Below are positions 55,970 to 64,000 of a stretch of 64,000 nucleotides of DNA, one piece after another. Made by a program: the position numbers and the translations under genes. Under the pieces are notes generated by a model. The model did no database searches. It saw nothing but the letters and a program-made list of their open reading frames with translations, and was not told where the DNA came from. Location: the NCBI RefSeq assembly GCF_024166365.1, contig NC_064821.1:47209093-47273092 (forward strand), given 5' to 3'. Origin of the DNA: Elephas maximus indicus (taxonomy: Eukaryota; Chordata; Mammalia; Proboscidea; Elephantidae). Each line of letters begins with the position of its first letter. Position 1 is the stretch's first letter.

Positions 55970-56283
55970 ATAATAAGATATGATGGAAAAGGCCTTCTCT
56001 CTCTGTTGGCTCTGGAGGAAAGTCCTTGTCTCTTCATCTTCTGTTCCTCGGTTTCCTGGTGATCTTCATGTGGCATGGCATCTATCTTTCCCCATCTCTG
56101 CTTCTTTAATCTGCTTCTTTCATATCTCAAAAGAGATTGACTCAAGACACATTCTACACTAATACTGCCTCATTAACATAACAAGGAAAACTCATTCCCA
56201 AATGGGATTATAACAGGTATAGGGGTTAGAATTTACAACACATATTTTGGGGAGACACAATTCAATCCATAATAGAAAGCATA
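55970..56283 (-). mobile_element. Truncated LTR of the recurring family (copy 6) in TNFRSF9 intron 1
   Basis: 'ctctctctgttggctctgga' to 'acaattcaatccataata', lacking one end and with internal loss. At 56335-56385 a second short piece ('agaagcactagataactaag') resembles the missing 3' end. LTR and gene are on the same strand. Confidence 0.75.
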
Positions 56284-56385
56284 CTCTTCAACTTTGGCAA
56301 ACCTGCCCAAAGCTATGTGTTTAGTCATGCTTATCTTATCATAGAAATTCCTCTATCTAGAAGCACTAGATAACTAAGACTTTCC

Positions 56386-56880
56386 AAAATGTTCTGCCCA
56401 AATCCAGAAATAACAATGGCAGGAACTTTTGGGGACTTTCATAGATACTTTCATAGACAGATTAGCATCCAGCTTCCAACAATACCAGTTGCTTGCTGCC
56501 CCTGAAATATTGTCCCAAGAAAGAGAATCTCAGCGGCATCTGACAGCTCAGCTCCATAAGACATCTCATCATTACTACTCCTTCTTAGACTGAGCAGCAT
56601 GTGAAAAGTTTCAACACCCAATTGCCTAAATGTTGAAACACCACTCTGCCCAAATCATCATCATAGTTTCTTAAACACCGACATATATTTGCTCATTTTG
56701 AGATTTGAAGCTCATATGGTAACAAAACTGAGGATTAAAGAATATTTCAAGGTCAACTTCTTGATCTTCATTGAATAGGCTATTGAACACAAGTTATTAC
56801 AAACTAGAAGGGGGGAAGTCTAGAAATTCGGAAAGGGAACAAAATTTCTATCCACACCTCACCTCAATTCCAATCCCTCT
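56386..56880 (-). other. TNFRSF9 intron 1, unassigned part
   Basis: About 500 bp between the LTR remnants and exon 1 with no nameable repeat. First-intron position next to the promoter makes it a candidate for regulatory sequence. Confidence 0.45.
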
Positions 56881-56881
56881 T

Positions 56882-56908
56882 CCCCCCCTACCCCCTACCC
56901 CCCTTCCC
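56882..56908 (-). promoter_or_regulatory. Potential G-quadruplex at the start of TNFRSF9 intron 1
   Basis: The plus strand has four C-runs (56882-56888, 56891-56895, 56898-56903, 56906-56908) separated by 2-nt loops. The gene-sense strand therefore carries four G-runs of at least three, beginning 13 nt after the exon 1 donor. It fits the canonical G3+N1-7 pattern on the non-template DNA strand and on the nascent RNA. Confidence 0.6.
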
Positions 56909-56920
56909 AATTAGACAAAC

Positions 56921-57020
56921 CTTGAGGTCTCAGGGCTGGTGGAGAACTTTCCACTCCTTGATCTTCAGAGCTGCGAGAGGGTTCTGCAGCTCCGGGAGGG
57001 CTGCAGGCTAGACACAGTCA
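56921..57020 (-). other. TNFRSF9: Probable non-coding exon 1 (5' UTR) of TNFRSF9
   Basis: Human TNFRSF9 has a non-coding first exon. Here a good splice donor on the minus strand (CTCAAG followed by gtttgt) ends a candidate exon at 56921, about 1.1 kb upstream of the ATG exon. The right edge (transcription start) is not determined by sequence; it is placed just inside the cluster of AP-1, GC-box and kappa-B motifs at 57028-57064. No convincing TATA box was seen. Exon position is inference from donor quality and promoter context. Confidence 0.55.
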
Positions 57021-57027
57021 GCTTTGG

Positions 57028-57064
57028 TGACTCAGCCGGGGGCGGGGCCCCATGGGAAATTCCC
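57028..57064 (-). promoter_or_regulatory. TNFRSF9 proximal promoter motif cluster (AP-1, GC box, NF-kB)
   Basis: Within 37 bp there is a perfect AP-1 site TGACTCA (57028-57034, reading TGACTCAGC, which also fits an antioxidant/Maf-type core), a GC box GGGGGCGGGGCC (57038-57049) and a perfect palindromic kappa-B site GGGAAATTCCC (57054-57064). TNFRSF9 is known to be induced by NF-kB and AP-1 on lymphocyte activation, so the motifs fit the gene. Function is inferred from motif match and position upstream of exon 1. Confidence 0.7.
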
Positions 57065-57331
57065 TCATTTGGTATTTGCTGACCCAAAATCCCCCAGACC
57101 CCCTTCCACACTCGTTAATGGTACTAAAGCCCATTTCTTGGAAGCAGGTCTCCACTGTTAGGATATTTCCCAGATGATATTGGGAAAAGGATATTGTCAC
57201 TTAAAATAGTTCCCCACATCATATCCTTAAAATATTTGAGACATGAGGTACGAAATCTTCTAAATAACGATTAACATTCTTGTCACACTGTATCTCTTAA
57301 CCCCATAACAATAGTGACACTATGAAAAAGC

Positions 57332-57538
57332 CAAACCAGTCGTCATAGAGTTGATTCCAACTCATGGCGACCCCGTGTGTTTCAGAGTAGAACTGCGCTC
57401 CATGGTGGTTTCAAGGGCTGTGACCTTTTGGAAGTAGATCACTAGGACTTTTCATCTGTGGTACTGCTGGGTGGATTCCAACTCCAACCTTTTGGTTAGT
57501 AGCCAAGCGGCTAACTACTTGCAAAATCCAGCGGCTCC
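57332..57538 (-). repeat. AfroSINE-type SINE (long form)
   Basis: Reverse copy about 270 bp upstream of the TNFRSF9 promoter motifs. 'catagagttgattccaactc' at left, 'agcggctcc' at right. Confidence 0.87.
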
Positions 57539-57565
57539 TAACTATCGTTTGTTGAGTGCTGCTGA

Positions 57566-57758
57566 TGTTGTTGGTTGCTGTCAAGTTGATTTTAACACAT
57601 GGTGACCCCATATGTTACAGAGTAGAACTGCTCCATAGGATTTTCTTGGCTGTAATCTTTATGGAAGCAGATCACCCAGTAGAGCTGCTGGGTGGGTTCG
57701 AACCACCAACCTTTCCGTTAGCAGCTGAGTGCTTAACCATTGCACCACCAGGGGCTCC
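57566..57758 (-). repeat. AfroSINE-type SINE (long form)
   Basis: 'gttgctgtcaagttgatttt' at left and 'gcaccaccaggggctcc' at right. Only about 30 bp separates it from the previous SINE of the same orientation. Confidence 0.88.
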
Positions 57759-57819
57759 TTTGCTGCTGATGTACCAGACACCAAACGAGTACTTCAACTG
57801 ATGCAATCTTTGAAAAAAT

Positions 57820-57950
57820 TCTAAGTTGACATTATCATTATTGGGGCAGGAGTATGCAAATGAGAAAACTGAGGCTATGAATCCAGTCGTATTAGCAGCA
57901 GGAAGGGGAGCTGGGAGTAGGACTCAGAACTGCCGGCTGCTTTCTACTGT
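57820..57950 (-). repeat. MIR fragment
   Basis: 'caaatgagaaaactgaggct' is typical MIR text in reverse orientation. Confidence 0.55.
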
Positions 57951-58114
57951 GCTCCTTTCTGCATAAGGATTACATATGACGAAGCAGAGGGCAGAGAGAA
58001 GCAAAGAGGGGGTGGTGGTGGTGAACAAAGCGTAGCGTAAAAATTTGTGGCGGTGACATTATTGCGTAAAGTTGAGATTTATGAGAACTTTTTAGAAAAC
58101 CATGATTTCAATTT

Positions 58115-58264
58115 TTTTTTTTTAAGGAAGAGGAGAAGGAAGAAGATTAGGAAAAGGACATAGAGAAAAAAGAGAAGAAAAAAGAAGAGGAGGATGGGTT
58201 CGAACTGCTGACATTTTGGTTAGCAGTGAGCACTTAAGCCTAACCACTGCATCACCAGGGCTCC
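58115..58264. repeat. GA-rich run followed by a SINE head fragment
   Basis: 58123-58195 is low-complexity GA-rich. 58193-58264 is the 5' half of a reverse AfroSINE ('ggttcgaactgctgacattt' to 'atcaccagggctcc'). The purine run takes the place of the missing SINE 3' half. Confidence 0.75.
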
Positions 58265-58289
58265 TTGAGGAGAAAGGAGGAAGTTAATA

Positions 58290-58690
58290 TTTATTAAACA
58301 CTTCTACACACTAAGCACTTTACATGTTATATTATTTAATCCTTCCAGCACTAGTTGTGCAAGATGGTTGTTATTATCCCCATTTCATTAAACCAAAAAC
58401 CAAAACCAAACCCAGTGCCGTTGAGTCGATTCCGACTCATAGCAACCGTGTAGGACAGAGTAGAACTCTGCCCCATAGGGTTTCCAAGGAACGCCTGGCG
58501 GATTTGAACTGCCAACCCTTTGGTTAGCAGCCGTAGCACTTAACCACTACGCCACCAGGGTTTCCATTAGCATCATCATTATCATCATTTTACAGACAAA
58601 AAAAGGGAGATTTGTTCAAAGGTTTTGTGAAACCCTACTATTAGGTGGTGAGGCTAAAATTCAAGGCGTGCTCTGTCTCCAAAAGGCTCA
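58290..58690 (-). repeat. MIR split by an AfroSINE
   Basis: MIR pieces at 58290-58392 ('cactaagcactttacatgtt') and 58565-58690 ('tcattttacagacaaaaaaa'). The SINE at 58393-58563 is a near-complete short form in reverse with a short cAtta duplication. Confidence 0.8.
58393..58563 (-). repeat. AfroSINE-type SINE (short form), well preserved
   Basis: 'gccgttgagtcgattccgac' at left and 'cgccaccagggtttcc' at right. CpGs still present suggest it is fairly young. Confidence 0.93.
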
Positions 58691-58859
58691 CCCTCAGCCG
58701 TGGAATGGAGCCTCCATAATTTTGGATCTCATCGAATTCTTTGTTGGTAAGTTTATCAGAGCATTAATGACATGAACTGTTAGGAGAACTGGCCTCTCCC
58801 TCCTCAGCCACTCATACCCTCCTGTATCCCCATCATCCACTTCAACTGTAGAAGCAGGA

Positions 58860-59215
58860 AGACGCAGGTCTGAGGGCTGTGCTGGCTAATCCTGGCACTC
58901 TGTCTTGATAGCTGTGTGACCTTAAAGACTCGTTTCCTTTGAGTCAATTCTGACCGATAGCCACCCTATAGGACAGAGCAGAACTGCCCCCATAGAACTT
59001 CCTTAGCTGTAATCTTTATGGGAGCAGATCACCAGGTCTTTTCTCCCTCGGAGGGGTTGGTGGGTTTGAACCACCAACCTTTCTGTTAGCAACTGAGCAT
59101 TTAACCACTGCACCACCAGACCCTCCTTGGGCAAGCTAATTGACCTCTCTGCTTTCCATTTCCTCCTATACAATCCTTATAGGTTTGTGAAGATTAAGTG
59201 AACTACTATATTGAC
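58860..59215 (+). repeat. MIR split by an AfroSINE
   Basis: The MIR phrase 'gatagctgtgtgacctt' (58908-58924) continues after the SINE as 'gggcaagctaattgacctct' near 59129. The SINE occupies 58930-59126. Confidence 0.85.
58930..59126 (-). repeat. AfroSINE-type SINE (long form) in MIR
   Basis: 'ctttgagtcaattctgaccg' at left and 'gcaccaccagaccctcc' at right. Confidence 0.88.
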
Positions 59216-59229
59216 ATCATAGGCACTCA

Positions 59230-59430
59230 ACCAACATCAAATCAGTTCCCTGGGCCCTTTTCATCCCTATAGCTGCCCTCTCTTCTCCATTCTCACACCC
59301 ACCATCATAGACTCAGTCTTTCTAAAGAAGGCCTTATCCTGTCACTATCCTCCTTACAAACTTCCAGTAGTTGCTCGTTGCCCACAAAATAAAACCTGGA
59401 CTCTATAGTCCATTATTCAAGGACCTCCAA
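59230..59430 (+). repeat. L2-type fragment
   Basis: 'aaacttccagtagttgctcg' and 'caaggacctccaagatctgg' follow ancient L2 3' text. Confidence 0.6.
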
Positions 59431-59439
59431 GATCTGGAC

Positions 59440-60200
59440 TTGAAGTTGCTTTTTCAAAAATTGAGATATAATTCACATAAGTTTACCATTTTAAAATGCA
59501 CAATTCAGTGATTTTTAGATATTCGTTGTGTCGTGCAACCATCACCACTATCTAATTCCAGAACATTTCCATCTCCCCCGAAAAGAAACTTCATACCCAT
59601 TAGCAGTCAGTTCCAATCCCCCCACCCACATCCCTTGGCAACTGTTAATCTACTTTGTCTCTCTATGGATTTGCCTGTTCTGAACATTTCTTATAAATGC
59701 AATTATACAATATGTGGCCTTTTGTGTCTAACTTCTTTGCTTAGCGTAATGTTTTCAAGGTTCGTCCATGTCATAGCACGTATCACAGCTCCATTCCTTT
59801 TTATGTCTAAACAATATTCCGTTGTATGGATATAGTACATTTGGCTTACCCACTCATTAGTTGATGGACATTTGGATTGTTTCCACCTTTTGGCTGTTGT
59901 GAATACTGCTGCTATGAACATTCACATACACGTTTTAGTCTGGACATTAGTTTTCAGTTCTCTTGGGTATTTACCTAGGAGCGGAATTTCTGGATCATAA
60001 AATAATTCTATCTGTAACTTTCTGAGGAACTGTCAAACTGTTTTCCACAGCAGCTGCACCATTTTACATTCCCACCATCAATGTATGGGGGTTCCAATTT
60101 CTCCACGCCCTCACTAATGCTTGTTATTTTCCTTCCTTTTTTTTTTTTTTAATACCTATCTTTGTGGCTGTAAAGTGGTATCTCATTGTGGTTTTGATTT
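59440..60200 (-). mobile_element. Old L1 3' region, reverse strand
   Basis: 'ttgagatataattcacataa' to 'gtggtatctcattgtggttt'. On the minus strand it reads MFIAAVFTTAKRWKQSKCPS, the C-terminal region of L1 ORF2. Degenerate. Confidence 0.8.
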
Positions 60201-60202
60201 GC

Positions 60203-61425
60203 TTGTTGTTGTTGTTGTTAGGTGTCATGGGGTCAGTTCCGAATCATGGCAACCCCATGCACAACAGAACAAAACACTGCCCAGTCCTGAGCCATCCTTA
60301 AAATCGTTGTTATGCTTGAGCTCATTGTTGCAGCTACCGTGTCAATCCACCTTCTCAAGGGTCTTCCTCTTTTCCGCTGACCCTGTACTCTGCCAGGCAT
60401 GATGTCCTTCTCGAGGGACTGATCCCTCCTGACAACATGTCCAAAGTATGTAAGACGCAGTCTCGCCATCCTTGCCTCTAAGGAGCATTCTGGTTGTACT
60501 TCTTCTAAGACAGACTTGTTCGTTCTTTTGGCAGTCCGTGGTATATTCAATATTCTTCGCCAACACCACAATTCAAAGGCATCAATTCTTCTTTGGTCTT
60601 CCTTATTCAATGTCCAGCTTTCACGTGCATATGATGTGATTGAAAATACCATCATTTGGGTCAGGCGCACCTTAGTCTTCAAGGTGACATCTTTATTCTT
60701 CAACACTTTAAAGAGGTCCTTTGCAGCAGATTTACCCAATGCAGTACATATTTTGATTCTTGACTGCTGCTTCCATGGCTGTTGATTGTGGATCCAAGTC
60801 AAATGAAATCCTTGACAACTTCAATCTTTTCTCCGTTTATCATGATGTTGCTCGTCGGTCCAGTTGTGAGGATTTTTGTTTTCTTTATGTTGAGGTGCAA
60901 TCCATACCGAAGGCTGTGGTCTTTGATCTTCATTAGTAAGTGCTTCAAGTCCTCTTCACTTTCAGCAAGCAAGGTTGTGTCATCTGCATAACGCAGGTTG
61001 TTAATGAGTCTTCCTCCAATCCTGATGTCCAGTTCTTCTTCATATAGTCCAGCTTCTCATATTATTTGCTCAGCATACAGATTGAATAGGTATGGTGAAG
61101 GAATACAACCCTGACGCACACCTTTCCTGACTTTAAACCATGCAGTATCCCCTTGTTCTGTTCAAACAACTGCCTCTTGGTCTATGTACAGATTCCTTAT
61201 GAGCACAATTAAGTGTTCCAGAATTCCCATTCTTCGCAATGTTATCCATAATTTGTTATGATCGACACAGTCAAATGCCTTTGCATAGTCAATAAAACAC
61301 AGGTAAACATTCTTCTGGTATTCTCTGCTTTCAGCCAGGATCCATCTGACATCAGCAATGACATCTCTGGTTCCACGTCCTCTTCCGAAACCTGCCTGAA
61401 TTTCTGAATTTCGCTACTCTTCCCT
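60203..61425 (-). mobile_element. RTE-type LINE, 1.2 kb 3' part with RT active site
   Basis: Largest RTE piece in the window: 'tgttgttgttgttaggtgtc' tail at left, ORF2 C-terminus in the middle (minus-strand frame 60802-60233 reads GKSAAKDLFKVLKNKDVTLK, then RTNKSVLEEVQPECSLEA), and RT up to 61425. The RT catalytic box reads YADDTTLLA around 60968-60993. 5'-truncated and with frame breaks. It mirrors the fragment at 13365, which shares the LAESEEDLKHLL region. Confidence 0.93.
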
Positions 61426-61454
61426 AATTTCATCACACCGCCCCATGCAATAGG

Positions 61455-61745
61455 AGTGACAGAATACAGCCCAGTGGTTAAAACCTCTGACTCCCCACCC
61501 CCCACCCCCACCTCAAGCTTTGCTGTTAGACTTACCTGGATCAAATCTAGGCTCTGCTATTTATGATTGTATAACCTTGGGCAAATTTCTTAAATTTTCT
61601 AAAAGCCTCAATTTTTTTCAACCTTAACTTCCAGATACAGTAACATCTGTAAAACAGAGGTAGCAGTACCGCCTCCTCATTTAGTGAGGATTAAATGGAA
61701 TAATGAGCTTGAAGTACTTAGCTCAATGCCTGGCACATAGTTCTC
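61455..61745 (+). repeat. MIR, nearly full length, with a C-rich insertion
   Basis: 'cagcccagtggttaaaacct' head to 'caatgcctggcacatagttc' tail. A CCCCACCCCCCACCCCC stretch (61494-61511) sits in the tRNA-like head. Confidence 0.82.
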
Positions 61746-62366
61746 AAAAAAAAAAAACAAAAAACAGTAACTGTTATTATGAGACTTGCCATTTTGAAAT
61801 TTTTCTTCCCTTGCCTCCCTTGCCCTCATGGAAGAAGCACTGATCATCAATAAAGCACATAGCAACAGAAAAGGAGAAAAATGTCTGGACTGTCTACGAA
61901 GTTTATTCCCAAATTCTGAGAGGCATCTTACCTGAGCTAATTGTGGGAATCCGCCTCCCCACTCCCTCCCCACACACAAGTGCGCAAGCGCACGCACACA
62001 CACACCCACACGCACACACTTCAGCAGAGCTGGCTGAATGTGGGAGTATTACACTGTTGGCTGTCTCCTACACTTTCAAAGTCACCACCTAACCCAGGTG
62101 ACCTCCTCATTTACATGTGGTACTATGTGCTCAACGTTGTAGCAATGACATTTAACTGGACTGTACTTTCATTTAACTAAATGCTGCTTACCAATCTACA
62201 ATTTGGATATTCTGTGGGCACAGATAATTACCTCCTCAGAAAGTGACGTATCAAGTTTCCCAGCACAGTAATTAGTTCACTCTCTCAAGCTGAGCAGTGA
62301 CATAAAAGCTTTTACTTTGCTGAAAGATTCTCAAGATTAGTTTTGCCACCCTGCAGTTAAGCAAAA
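61746..62366. other. No gene recognised
   Basis: Only a CA-rich run is seen. 63013-63635 is also unassigned and AT-rich. Confidence 0.45.
61985..62020 (+). repeat. CA-rich simple repeat
   Basis: Short interrupted (CA)n run, 'gcgcacgcacacacacaccc'. Confidence 0.8.
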
Positions 62367-62578
62367 GGAGCCTTTGTGGTGCAGTGGTTAAAGCGCTCAG
62401 CTGCTACCGGAAGGTGAACAGTTTGAACCCACCAGTGGCTCTGTGGGAGAAAGATGTGGCAGTCTGCTTCCGTAAAGATTTACAGCCTTGGAAACCTTCT
62501 GGGGCAGCTCTACTCTGTGCTGTAGGGTCGTTATGAGATAGAATCAACTCCACAGCAACAGGCTTGGTTTTTTGTTTC
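62367..62578 (+). repeat. AfroSINE-type SINE (long form) with 12-bp TSD
   Basis: 'ggagcctttgtggtgcagtg' to a TTGGTTTTTTG tail. Flanked by agttaagcaaaa (62355-62366) and aattaagcaaaa (62583-62594). Confidence 0.93.
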
Positions 62579-62843
62579 AGGCAATTAAGCAAAACCAACT
62601 ACTTTAGAATTATTCTAATGAAGGTTATGTTCAGATTTATTGAGACTTTTAAAGAGTTCTATCGTATTCATGTTACTGTAGTCTTGTTTGGTAAAATCAT
62701 CGTAATAAGCTAAGGCAAATTAGCTAGCCAGATGGCCGTACTCTCTAAGCTAGCAAAAGGTATAATACTGTTTTAGTGATTTTCATTTGCTTTAAAATGT
62801 GTCTCACATCACTTTACCCATTTTAGCCTTCTAATCTTTCAAA

Positions 62844-63012
62844 GGAAACCCTGGTGGCATAGTGGTTAAGTGCTACGGCTGCTAACCAAAGGGTCAGCAG
62901 TTCAAATCCGCCAGGCGCTCCTTGGAAACTCTGGGACATTTCTACTCTCTCCCATAGGGTTGCTATGAGTCGGAATCGACTCGATGGCACTGGGTTTGGT
63001 TTTTTGATTTTT
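62844..63012 (+). repeat. AfroSINE-type SINE (short form) with 12-bp TSD
   Basis: Very well preserved, 'gaaaccctggtggcatagtg' to 'gcactgggtttggttttttg'. Flanked by taatctttcaaa on both sides. Likely one of the youngest SINEs here. Confidence 0.95.
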
Positions 63013-63635
63013 TAATCTTTCAAATGCAACAACGTCAACAAAAATTTATCTCTTCTGCAAAGCCTTCCCAAACTAAATCAGAGATAAACAACAAAACATA
63101 CATTTTAACAGCATTAACAGTAATATTTGTTTCATCACATTCTACACTAAGACAGTGAATAGATTTTGTTTTGTTGTAGTTGATTGTGGCTCTGATATTT
63201 AATATATATATCAAGTGATTGTGCTTTGAGGCTAAATAGCATGAAGGCTCATCAATTCTAAATAAAATAAACAAGATATTTAGAAAGAGAAACAGGCTCT
63301 CAAAGTATACAATATGCCCCTGTCTATGTCTACCAGGGCACATCTTAGAAGCAATCTAATCCATGGAATATTCACAGCTTATACTTGTAAACTTCCCAAA
63401 GGAACTAGTAGATCCAGTGTCCTCAACCTCAACCATCCACTCATTTCAGGTGGTAGCTACAAATCACGAACACATGTACTGTGACGTCAATAGGTATTCT
63501 GAAGAATAAAAAATAGGCGGGAATAAAATAAAAAGGAAGGAGAAAAAAGAAAATGAGTAAAAAATCAGAGAAAAAGAAGAAGGTAGAGTAGAGAAAGAAT
63601 AAGAAGTACTTATTACAAGGAATGAAGGCACTAGT

Positions 63636-63955
63636 AGTTCAGTGACAGAACTCTCACCCTCCCTGCAGAGACCCAGGTTTGAGTGCCGGCCAGTGTACCT
63701 CATGCACAGCCACCACCTGTCTTCAGTGGAGGCTTGCTGGTTGCTATGATGCTGGACAGGCTTTAGAGGAGCTTCCAGACGAAGGTAGACTGGGAATCTA
63801 CTTCCAAAAATCTGCCAGTGAAAACCCTATGGATCACAATGCCCTGATCTGCAACTTATCACGGGGATGGTGCGGTATTGGGCAGTGTTTCATTCCATTG
63901 TGTGTGGGGTTGCCAAGAATCAGGGGCTGACGCCATGGCAGCTGACAACAGCAAT
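63636..63955 (+). repeat. Long tRNA-headed SINE with RTE tail
   Basis: 'agtagttcagtgacagaact' head, 'gacccaggtttgagtgccgg' B-box region, shared middle module and 'catggcagctgacaacagc' tail. The short repeat aaggaa lies at both ends. Confidence 0.85.
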
Positions 63956-64000
63956 TGTAAGGAAAAATGGGATGCCAGCAGTCATCCAATTTGCTCTCTT

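Noticed and set aside
3863..63955. tRNA-like sequences with A and B boxes
   Set aside because: They are SINE heads joined to RTE-like 3' ends, not free tRNA genes; none folds with a proper acceptor stem in isolation as far as I can judge.
57065..64000. PARK7 exon 1 or a second CpG-rich promoter, expected on this side in human
   Set aside because: No CpG-rich block and no matching coding exon were seen; it probably lies beyond the window.

Overview
The window is mammalian nuclear DNA, almost certainly from an afrotherian and most likely a proboscidean (elephant-type) genome. The reason is its repeat content. Dozens of short tRNA-headed SINEs of the AfroSINE type share their 3' end with an RTE-type LINE (the RTE1_LA kind), and a young L1 and a lineage-type LTR family are also present. 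Family names are from recognition, not from a database search.

The only protein-coding gene I can support is TNFRSF9 (4-1BB/CD137), on the minus strand. Seven coding exons lie between 55764 and 34191, all with GT-AG introns and compatible phases. Together they give exactly 256 codons including the stop (255 aa), the same length as human. A likely non-coding first exon ends at 56921. Just upstream of it are an AP-1 site, a GC box and a perfect palindromic kappa-B site. The gene has no frameshift or premature stop, and its 3' UTR begins below 34191.

Layout: 1-34 kb is non-genic DNA downstream of TNFRSF9, made of LTRs, RTE fragments, SINEs and old L1/L2/MIR repeats, many of them nested. 34.2-49.8 kb is the last TNFRSF9 exon plus its very large (15.5 kb) last intron. 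That intron is mostly LINE-1: a full-length but broken L1 (35858-43642) sits inside an older L1 and both run antisense to the gene. 49.8-57.1 kb holds the other exons and the promoter, with many intronic SINEs. 57.1-64 kb is upstream DNA with SINEs, MIR, L2, an L1 end and a 1.2 kb RTE fragment.

No RNA gene, CRISPR array, prokaryotic feature or obviously new gene system was found. In human the TNFRSF9 neighbours are UTS2 and PARK7; I see no exon of either here. The most unusual structures are a roughly 360-bp sequence fused to an AfroSINE at two places 6.6 kb apart in opposite orientation (21.1-21.65 and 27.8-28.4 kb), several datable nested insertion stacks with visible target-site duplications, and a predicted extra N-glycosylation site (N40) in the TNFRSF9 ectodomain. 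Repeat boundaries are read by eye and are approximate unless a target-site duplication is given.
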